Source: Pinus tabuliformis (taxonomy: Eukaryota > Streptophyta > Pinopsida > Pinales > Pinaceae). Taken from it: 64,000 bases of DNA. The stretch's first letter is position 1. Every line of letters begins with the position of its first letter. Positions 55,801 through 64,000 of this stretch are shown piece by piece. The DNA lies in contig CM062810.1 in assembly GCA_031772625.1 (NCBI GenBank), positions 710,633,584-710,697,583 of the forward strand, in the 5' to 3' direction. The translations under genes and the position numbers were made by a program. The notes under the pieces were generated by a model, which worked only from the letters and a program-made list of their open reading frames with translations, ran no database searches and was not told the origin of the DNA.

Positions 55801-57340
55801 TCAATCCATTTCATAAACCAGGAAGGATAATTCTGAAGGTTAAGGAATTTTGTGTAGCAGAAGGCATGAGACTCATTGTTAGGTCAAAATCGGTAGGAGA
55901 AAAATATATGGAAGGATACCCACAGCTCAAGGAAATACCGCAGAAAGCTGGATATTTCAAATTCATTGAAACATTTGATGGTTTTCATAAAGAGATCAAA
56001 AAATATTTTGCTAGATGTTTTGGTGGTACAAAGGTAGAAATTAGAGATATTAAGTTTGCAGTAACATAATCCTTCATAAAAGAGGCTACAGAACTTCCAA
56101 GACATGGTGAAAGATGGTTAAAAAACAAAAATTCCACAGTGAATCATGGAAAGTAGTCCTCAAGAACCTAGGTATGGATGTCTCTATTTTTAGAAGAGGA
56201 ATTCCCATTTCAGCTCTTAAAAGTAAATGGAGAAGCATGCTTTTGATATTACAGAAATTTATCACCTGTGAGGGGAGATTCGAGTGCATGTATGTCTACC
56301 ATATACATTTATTGATGAATTTTCTAGAAAATGTAGAAATCAATCTTCCTTTATTCCTACTAAATAGTTTGAGAAGGATGGCCTCAAATGTGCAAAAGAA
56401 AATAAAATTCATAGACACAACCATGTACCATCATGGGTTGATAAAGATACCAATTGAGTTTCATTTAAAAGGCATAGGAGATACCTGGGAGGATTTCCTC
56501 ATTAGAAATCATTTTCAAGAAGCACCAGAGTCACCCAAAGAAGATAATGTTAGAAAAAACAGAAGAAAGAAGATTGGTATAGTCATTGAAGACAAACCTG
56601 AGTCTTCATCACAGAAATATGATGAAAAATTAATATCTGAAGAACTAACATAAATCAGGAAACAATTCAGAGCAAGAGGAAAGATAATAAAAGAGAAAAA
56701 GGTCACAGAAAAAGAGAATATAAGTCATCTACAACCTAGAAGAAGCTCTAGACTCTGAGGGTTGGCAAAGAAAACACCGTCAAAAGGGACAAAGTTCACA
56801 AACATAGAAGAGGAAACCCTAGAAACTTCTCCTATTAACATCCCTTCTACACACAGTCCTCAAAATTCTCCTGACCATCATTTTGAAGGTAGCCCAAGCA
56901 GAAGATCTCCAGGCATAGACCCAGTACAACAACAAATATATGATTATATAGAATCAATGGAGAAGAAAAGTGCCTCAATGAATCCAGAACCCTCTATCAA
57001 TCCAGAACCCTTTGTCAATCCACAAGAACCTCTAATTGACTCTCTCAAACAAGAAATTTATGAATTAGAGATATTGAATAGACATATCAAGAAGGAGAAT
57101 GAAACCTTGAGGGAACAAAGTAAATTGGACAAGGCTATTCATGATAATACCATTCTGCATCTAGGACTGTGGTATAAGAAAAATAGGAAGTTGAAAAGGA
57201 AGAATAGAAGTCTGAACAGAACAGTCATCAACCTCAAATACATGCTTCTTATGAGGAAACCCATAATGACAGTCACTTCAAAGAAGAACAAAAGAAGAAA
57301 ATTGGATGTACTAGCAGAAGTGTTTGAGCAAATGCATTAG
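55801..57340 (+). pseudogene. Downstream ORF of element E (unknown, env-position)
   Basis: About 510 codons between pol and the 3' LTR, sense orientation. It probably starts at a spliced exon (acceptor at 55800), with NPFHKPGRIILKVKEFCVAEG. It continues GYFKFIETFDGFHKEIKKYF, and after a TAA at 56067 and a one-base shift in an A run near 56125 it runs SALKSKWRSMLLILQKFITC, LPLFLLNSLRRMASNVQKK and GDTWEDFLIRNHF. A Ser/Pro-rich acidic part then leads to a basic coiled-coil end (LDKAIHDNTI, KKNRKLKRKNRSLNR). Stops at 56651 and 56756. No signal peptide or membrane span seen. Possibly related to plant transposon-protein families found in this position. Confidence 0.6.
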
Positions 57341-57366
57341 AGAAGAAGAATTCACATTTTTGGAAA

Positions 57367-57386
57367 ATTGCATGAGGACATGCAAT
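57367..57386 (+). repeat. 8-bp perfect hairpin upstream of the element E purine tract
   Basis: ATTGCATG-AGGA-CATGCAAT, followed by the purine run GCAGTGGGGG and the LTR 18 nt later. Confidence 0.7.
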
Positions 57387-57392
57387 GATTTT

Positions 57393-57402
57393 GCAGTGGG
57401 GG
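57393..57402 (+). promoter_or_regulatory. Element E polypurine tract
   Basis: GCAGTGGGGG, two bases before the 3' LTR. Confidence 0.75.
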
Positions 57403-57404
57403 TA

Positions 57405-59134
57405 TGTTGAACCTCAGAATTACCTTCCCCTTGACATTTGTTCTCACCTTTTTCTCTTGATTTCTCACAAGACTATAGATCCAATCAATGATAAATGCTA
57501 GATTTTGTCTTAGGAAAGCATTAAAATGATCACCATATTATATTTTCATGTTCTTGCTATTTTAATATATTTTTGCAAATTAGCTACAGAACGCAGCCTA
57601 TTCTACAGCTAACTGTGGGTTTCGTAGCTACTCTCATGGTTTGGCAGGTTACAGGTGTCAAATGAAGAACTGGGTCACATGGGCATCTCCAGAATCATCT
57701 CTACATGGATTCTATCCTACTCACTCGGTCTAGATCGACAGAAAAGCATGCCTAAAGTCATGCTCAAAGATGGAGTCAAATATGTTATCTAGTAGCAGTG
57801 GGACTGTGGATATTTCGTAGTTGATCAGGAGTCTAACGGTTTTGTTGAAGAGTTAATGCAGATTAAGCCACTTGTAGCTGATCAAGAATTGAGGAGTTAA
57901 TGCATATCAAGCCACTTGTAGCTGTTAAGAAGTTTAACAGTCTCATTACAATTCGAATTAAGCCATTTGTAGCATGTCTTTCTATAAACAGTCATGATAG
58001 ATTCAAATCAAGCCACCTGTAACGAGATTTTCTCTTAGACAGTTATGATGTTTTTCTATAAATATCGATTAAATGAGACCGAGAAGTAGTTAGAAGCTAG
58101 AAAGGATTACAGGCTTTTTATTAAAAACTCTATTCAAACTTAGTTTTGTTGATAATACAAACTCTGTCTTGTCAATGGTGGTTTAAAAGTGCATCTTTAA
58201 TTAGTTTTTATCTAGCCACATCAGTTGCAGAGGGCCCCTGCATTGAAGGAGGTTTTTCAATTGTTGTTTTCATTTTAATTTCTACTACTCTGTTTTTCTG
58301 CAAGTCCATTTTCTTTAGTTTTATTTCATTTCAGTTTATAACCAATAGTGTGAGGATAAAAATCAAAACTATGCATGTCTTATTCTTCTGAGATACTGTA
58401 TGAGAAATGACTGAATGAAAAATGAAGAAATGAGCATACACAGTTGTTTAGCTTCTTACTATTTTGATTACTCATTTTCTGAGCATAGAACTATCAATTA
58501 TCTGTATTAATAGATGTTCTCAAAACCATTTCGAAATAATGAAAATTATAACTTAATTGGTTGAATATCTAATTCATGCAGTGATTGAGCTTACTTAGCA
58601 ATTTTTCAATTTTACAATATGTCATCTTTTATTTTCTGTTTTTAGGTCATTACTTAGTTGCATCACTTGACATTCCAAAAAATCATTTCAAGGAGATTGA
58701 TTCTATCATGTTCCAAAATTGAATGGTTGAATGGCTATATGAATGCAATTATTGGATTACCTTCTGTGTCAGTATTACTTTTGGTTGTAGGAATTAGATC
58801 CATGTATTAGGACTAAATGGTAGATAAGATAGATGCTTTGTTTCTCTTATTAGGTCCTAACTAGTTAAAAATGATTCTTAGTCCATTTTTAAGAGACTAG
58901 AATAACTTAGGACCTATCCTTCCTTTTAAAACTCATTAGATCCATGTAAATCTCTCATAGATTGTATATTCTTAGACACTAGAGAACAGAAACCCCTAAA
59001 ACAAACATAAAATTACAAAACAACAAAGTAAGAGAAAATTTAACTAAGCACATATAGTGCATCACACTTCATTAGTCTACAAACCTCAGTTGATAATTCA
59101 TGCAAGAAATTTAGGACACTAAATTGACTAAATA
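57405..59134 (+). repeat. Element E 3' LTR
   Basis: TGTTGAACC...CTAAATA, terminal CA changed to TA. Partner of 39555-41277. Confidence 0.95.
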
Positions 59135-59171
59135 GAAAGCAAGTGTAAAGAAAGAAGGGGAGAAAACTATA

Positions 59172-59818
59172 TGAAAACATTGTTCCAAAGTGGGGCATGA
59201 TGAAACCCACTGTTTGAAACTACATCCCGAACTAAGGCCTAAGAAACCAAATAATAAGGGGAAACAAAAGACGATCGCTACCACACAACATGATCTTGGA
59301 TTCGATTCTGGTGATGAGACCAAGATTTCAACCATGGTCACAAAGGGAAAAGAAGCTATAGAAAACAATAGTTCCTCACATAGTCACAACAACACTCCAA
59401 ATGAAGAATCAAGGATAGAATTGTTCCATGTAAGTGTAATCTCAAATCATACAAATATTGATGTATTATTTGATAGTGGGTCACAATTAAACTTAATTTC
59501 AGAAGACTTGGTCAAAAAGCTTAACCTTGAAACTGTACCTCATCACAAGACATACCCTTTGGGTTGGATAGTCATAATTCAAATTTACAGGTGACAAGGA
59601 AATGCTTATTCAGGTTTGACATTACTAAAAAATTCATTGATGAAGTTGAGTTAGATGTAGTTCCACTTAACATCTCAGGAATAATTTTGGGAAGCCCATA
59701 TTTGTATGATAGGAAAGCGGTATTTTATCACCTTGAGAACAAATATCTATTTCTCAAGGATGGAGTGGAGTCTATTGTGAGATCATGTCACAAAAAAGTT
59801 AAACATTTCTTTGGTTAA
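59172..59818 (+). pseudogene. Element G zinc knuckle and aspartic protease
   Basis: A canonical CX2CX4HX4C knuckle (59172-59213) reads HCSKVGHDETHC; its first Cys codon is now TGA. Then a Lys-rich linker and protease with DSG at 59472-59480 (VLFDSGSQLNLISEDLVKKL). A frameshift near 59575 precedes the second half, FDITKKFIDEVELDVVPL and GIILGSPYLYDRKAVFY. This continues the gag interrupted at 39554. Confidence 0.85.
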
Positions 59819-59948
59819 TTTAGGGAAGATGAAGAGACTAGTAAATGCAAGTAAAAATTTTGTGCTTCTCATGATCAAGAAAAATAATGATATAGACTAT
59901 GAATCTTTTGAAGGTTGTGATGATAAGTGAAAATATGATTTATTTGAT

Positions 59949-60860
59949 GTGGTAAGAAAGCATGGCGAGATGTTTCAGGAACCAAAGGGATTACCTCCCA
60001 AGAGGGGAATTCAACATGCGATACAACTACAACTGGATGTTCCACTTCCAAACATTGGCATGTATCACATGTCGATCATGGAGAGTATGGAAATAAAAAA
60101 GAAAATTCAAGAATTTTTGAACAAAGGTATCATACGCCCATCTACTTTGCCATGTGGTTCATCAATTGTCTTGGTTCCAAAGAAGGATGGGACTTTGTGC
60201 GTGTGTGTCGATTTTCGTGCACTAAATAAGATAATGGTAGAGAATTGTTATCCACTCCCAAGAATTGATGATTCACTTGATCAATTGAGGTATGAAAAGT
60301 ATTTCACTAAGTTATAATTACGAAGTGGTTATCATCAAGTTAGAATAGCTGAAGAGGACATTTGGAAAACCACATTTAAAACTAAACAAGGATTCTTTGA
60401 GTGGCTTGTTATTCCTTTCGGTCTTAAAAATGCTCCAACTACTTTCATGATAGTTATGAATGATGTATTGAGACCATTTATAGATGATTTTGTCATTGTT
60501 TACTTAGATGATATTCTCATATTCAGCAAATCCAGAGATGAAAATGTCATGCATGTGAACAAAATACTTGATGTCTTGAGAAAAGAACAATTATTTTTAA
60601 ATATGTCAAAGTGTGAATTTGGAAAGACTTCTTTAGTGTATTTGGGACACATTGTTGGAGGAGGTGAGCTGAATATAGACCCATCTAATGTTGAGGTCAT
60701 TGTGAATTGGCCCAAGCCCAATATAGTTACAGAGATAAGAAGCTTTCTAGGGGCAACACAATATTGGAGGAAATTTATTGTTAATTTTTCTTCCATTGCG
60801 GCTCCACTACATGCATTGAATAGTGTCAAGAAAGTCTTCCATTGGGGAGATGTACAATAA
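59949..60860 (+). pseudogene. Element G reverse transcriptase
   Basis: Chromovirus polymerase: GIQHAIQLQLDVPLPNIGMY, IIRPSTLPCGSSIVLVPKKD, CVDFRALNKIMVENCYPLPR; TAA at 60315 after KYFTKL; then LRSGYHQVRIAEEDI, GFFEWLVIPFGLKNAPTTF and catalytic YLDD at 60501-60512, intact. The thumb (SLVYLGHIVGGGELNIDPSN) and REIRSFLGATQYWRKFI-like end follow. Confidence 0.9.
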
Positions 60861-61300
60861 AAAGCATTTGATGCTTTAAAATAAAATATCAGTTCAGCAC
60901 CAGTATTGGCTCTTCCAGATCTTAGACAGCCATTTGAGATTCAAACAGATGCTAGTGATTACACCATGGGAGTAGTTCTTATGCAGCATGGTAAGCCCAT
61001 TTCATTTAATTATGAAATTTTTAGTGGTTTTGTGATTAACTATCCCACTTATGACAAAGAAATTTACACATTGGTAAAAAGTGTTAAAAAATGGAAACAC
61101 TACTTGATGGGGAAGGAGACCATATCCATACCGACCATCAACCATTGTACTACTTACCTTCACAGTCAAAATTGCAGCAATCACGACACTTCAGATGGAT
61201 GGGTTTTCTACAACAGTTTCATTTGGTTATCAAATACAAAAAGGGAATCTACAATAAGGTAGCTGATATACTTTCTAGTCCTATTATAAATTCATCTATT
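60861..61300 (+). pseudogene. Element G RNase H
   Basis: First acidic strand FEIQTDASDYTMGVVLMQ, then YPTYDKEIYTLVKSVKKWKHYL with the Glu, then after a frame change HIHTDHQPLYYLPSQSKLQQ with the TDH Asp. RNase H is complete in its active residues but broken by a TAA at 60858 and a frameshift near 61130. Confidence 0.85.
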
Positions 61301-62560
61301 ATACTCAAGCACAATTTTGTTTTACATGAAAGTTACATTGAGCAATATGCATATGATAATGACTTTCAAGATGTGTATGCAAGATTGAGGCAAGGAAACC
61401 AAATTGAAGAGTTATATTACCATGTACATAACAGTTTGTTGTATTACTTGGGCAAGTTATGTGTTCCAGAGGGAGAAAGAAACAATATCATAAGGGAGGT
61501 GCACACTTCATTGATTTCTAGACATTTTCGTGTACCAAAATAGTAGCAAATCTCCAAAGGTATTGTTATTGGCCACACATGTTTGATAATGTATCTCGTT
61601 TCATTAGAGGTTGTTCTTTGTGTGCAATAATTAAGCCTAACAATATGAAACTAGGATTGTACACTCCACTTCCGGTACCTTCATGTCCATGGGAGAGTAT
61701 CTCAATGAATTTTGTAGGAGGTCTTCCATTATCAAGGAAAGGTCATGACTACTTGTATGTAGTTGTAGACAGGTTAAACAAGATGTGTATCTTAACACCA
61801 TGTAAAATGAAAATTTCAGCTAAACAAATAGCTCATATTTTCTTTCAAAATATTTGGGTTTATTTTGGTCTTCCTACTTCCATTGTAAGTGATCGAGATT
61901 CTCAATTTGTTGGGAATTTTTGGTCAAATTTGTGGGACATGGTGGACACTAAGTTGAAGAAGAGTACAACCTTTCATCTGCAAATAGATGGAAAAACCGA
62001 GGTGGTCAATAGGACAGTCATTCATCTTCTTAGAGTATATTGGAACAAACATACCAAGTTGTGGGATGAACAGTTGCATTACATACAACATGGAAAAGCA
62101 TTCTTCAACAAACACATCGCCATTTAAGGCATGTTTTGGGTACTTCCCAAGATTGCCATTGGATTTCATCTATGAGAAAGATGTCGCTATTGATCGTCAT
62201 AGTGACATCGATAAGGCAAGGAAGTTCATTGAGCAAATCTAGTTGATACAAAACATAGTGCAAGAACAACTTGAAAAGAGTCAAAGAAGCTACAAGGAAA
62301 GGCATGACAAACACCGTGTCGATCATAAATTTAAAGTTGGAAATGAAGTTTGGTTATATATTAGCAAAGAGAGACTTCAAGGGGAAGGTAAAAATCTAAA
62401 GCCAATCCATTATGGTCCTTTTAAGATTCTGGAAAAGATTGGTAAAAATGCATTTAAGCTAGATTTGCCTCCTTATATGCAAATATACTCTGTTGTTAAT
62501 GTTGAGAATTTGAGATTGTTTGAGCCTCCTTTGATTGATGATCAAGGAGAGAATGTTTAG
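61300..62560 (+). pseudogene. Element G integrase, first catalytic Asp changed to Asn
   Basis: A zinc region (HTSLISRHF, frameshift at 61540, RYCYWPHMFDNVSRFIRGCSLC) precedes the core. The motif that normally carries the first catalytic Asp reads ISMNFVGGLPLSRKGHDY; the AAT codon is at 61708-61710. Second Asp in VSDRDSQF and Glu in GKTEVVNRTV remain. After another frame change the GPY-like module is clear: KVGNEVWLYISKERLQGE, KPIHYGPFKILEKIG, VVNVENLRLFEPP. TAG at 62558-62560. Confidence 0.9.
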
Positions 62561-62764
62561 CTGCCATCAATAGATTATTTCTTGCCAGAATATCTTGATG
62601 AACTTTAGCAAGATCTCATACTTGACAAAAGAACCAGAACTTCAAAGAGAGGGAATGTCGAATACCTTCGAGTGAGACTGAAGGGACAAAATCCTTCTAA
62701 GGCCAAATGGATGCAGATTGAGAAGGTTAGGGAGTTGTACCCTCACCTGTTGAACAATTTATAG
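62561..62764 (+). pseudogene. Element G chromodomain
   Basis: Integrase C-terminal tail: DYFLPEYLDEL, TAG at 62606, then RTRTSKRGNVEYLRVRLKG and NPSKAKWMQIEKVRELYP. This matches the short chromodomain-like tail of plant chromoviruses thought to guide insertion to particular chromatin. It ends with TAG at 62762-62764, shortly before the purine tract. Confidence 0.75.
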
Positions 62765-62790
62765 TTTTTTTTGGGGTCCAAAAGGCTTCC

Positions 62791-62802
62791 AGTGGGGAGG
62801 AA
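62791..62802 (+). promoter_or_regulatory. Element G polypurine tract
   Basis: AGTGGGGAGGAA directly abutting the 3' LTR. Confidence 0.85.
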
Positions 62803-64000
62803 TGATTAAAGAACAATATTTAGCTCAAAAATCAAAGTGCTCATAATTGCTCAAACACTGAAATACCGCATTTGTCTCAGCGATATGACCCCAACGCAAC
62901 TCGTTTAACTCAAAACGAGCTTCGTATGAGAAAGATATCACGTTCTGTCCAATTTTCCAAATAGAAGAATTTTGCAAAAAAAATTACAATCACTGCACAG
63001 TACTGTTGACATGGCAGGTGACTATGCAGGTCAAAGGATTGATCAATGGCCAGTGAGGTCACGCTAAGTGGAACATTTCGGTTGGTCTACAGTTTGATGA
63101 GTTGGATTGATTTCATTAGTTGGAGGAGGACCAATGAGAGGGAGACATGTGGCAAGCCCGGAGACTACCATGTGTCCCTCCCCAATGGTCCATAATCATC
63201 GAAATGCAATGGAAATTTTTTATGACCGGTTAACGGAGTCGAACCCGCGACCTTGCTCGCACAAATCCAATGTCTTACAGTTATACCGCACCATTGTCAC
63301 TTAACGTACAACGGTTGCAATACGTATTTGAAGAGTTTAGCCGTAGCAGTTGGGGGAGGAGAGGACCAGCCCCCTCCCATGTGACCACTACCACAAAACT
63401 GGAGGCCAACGGTTATCACTAACCGTGCACTTAGCACTAACTGTAGATTAGTGCTAATTAATACATGATTATCCATAATTAATGGTATAGTTAAGTTGGT
63501 GGATATTTTGGCAGTCCGATAAATTCAGGATTTCTCAAAAATTGGCGGGATTAATTAGAGTTCTCCAGTTTTGGTGAAGTTTTCCTAGGGGAAATTGAAG
63601 AGGCCATAACTTTTGCAATTTTCGATCAATTTTCACTCAAAAAGTCATTCCTAGATGATTTTGATGTTCTGAGCACATTGAAGTAGGTTTCAGGAGTAGT
63701 AGAGCATTGTAAATAACATTTGGTTTTCCATTTTGAGCTAATATAGAGGCCCAAGCCATGAAAGCTGGACTAAGGAGGTGTAGCCTAGGAGGGGTGAACT
63801 CCTTCATCAAAACATTGTGTTAAGTGTTCATTTTGATGGTTTGCTTTATATTTGTTTATTGTTGTTCAACACTTCATTTACATACTATTTTTCTCATGAA
63901 TTTGACATAAAACTTGACAAGTTTACCTGTTACATTCACAAACACCATAAAGGAAACCTATGTACATAAAGAAAATGATGAGCAATTGTTTTTTAATTAT
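62803..64000 (+). repeat. Element G 3' LTR, cut by window end
   Basis: TGATTAAAGAACAATATTTAGCTC onwards, homologous to 37107-38334. Only the last tens of bases are missing, so its target duplication cannot be checked. Confidence 0.9.
63226..63300 (-). repeat. tRNA-like sequence in the element G 3' LTR
   Basis: Same perfect B box GGTTCGACTCC (63245-63235) in GCGGGTTCGACTCCG, with a weaker A-box-like CGGTATAACTG upstream. Flanking bases have diverged from the 5' LTR copy while the B box has not. Confidence 0.65.

Overview
The window is nuclear DNA of a vascular plant with a very large, repeat-dominated genome. I see no convincing host gene. Almost all of it is LTR retrotransposon sequence: several Ty3/gypsy lineages, one Ty1/copia element and two elements with no recognisable gag-pol. 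All are old copies broken by stops, frameshifts and nested insertions. Dense old LTR elements with long LTRs (0.6-2.1 kb) fit a gymnosperm or another slow-turnover giant genome, but the species cannot be fixed from the sequence.

Layout, left to right. Element A (+, 1-10046, cut by the window start) is a Tat-like Ty3/gypsy pol in one frame with seven premature stops. A second, archaeal-type RNase H (aRNH) follows the integrase, then an antisense, apparently intron-containing plant-mobile-domain-like gene, a long non-coding stretch and a 3' LTR. Element B (-, about 11.7-25.1 kb) is an Athila-like Ty3/gypsy element whose 3' untranslated region holds four bulged hairpins. Its long 5' LTR is split by copia element C (-, 19643-24913; perfect CAAAA target duplication). 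Element D (+, 25092-31778) is 5'-truncated and carries its aRNH between protease and reverse transcriptase. Element F (-, 31779-37106) is an almost G-free, tandem-repeat-rich interior ending in a tRNA-iMet primer site and an LTR.

From 37107 to the window end lies a nest. Chromovirus G (+) has its gag split by element E (+, 39555-59134; target GAATG/GAAAG). E has its reverse transcriptase split by non-autonomous element H (45011-51273; target AAAAA) and, further on, by an unresolved 1.5 kb LTR-like insertion. E also carries a downstream ORF between pol and its 3' LTR. H encodes one long reading frame of unknown function. G carries a tRNA-like Pol III box pair in both LTRs.

Within each autonomous element the parts follow the usual plan: LTR promoter, primer-binding site, gag, protease, reverse transcriptase, RNase H, integrase, purine tract, LTR. 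The unusual parts are the two displaced aRNH domains, each paired with a degenerate original RNase H; the antisense gene in A; the extra ORFs in E and H; and the structured 3' RNA of B. Nothing in the window looks currently mobile.
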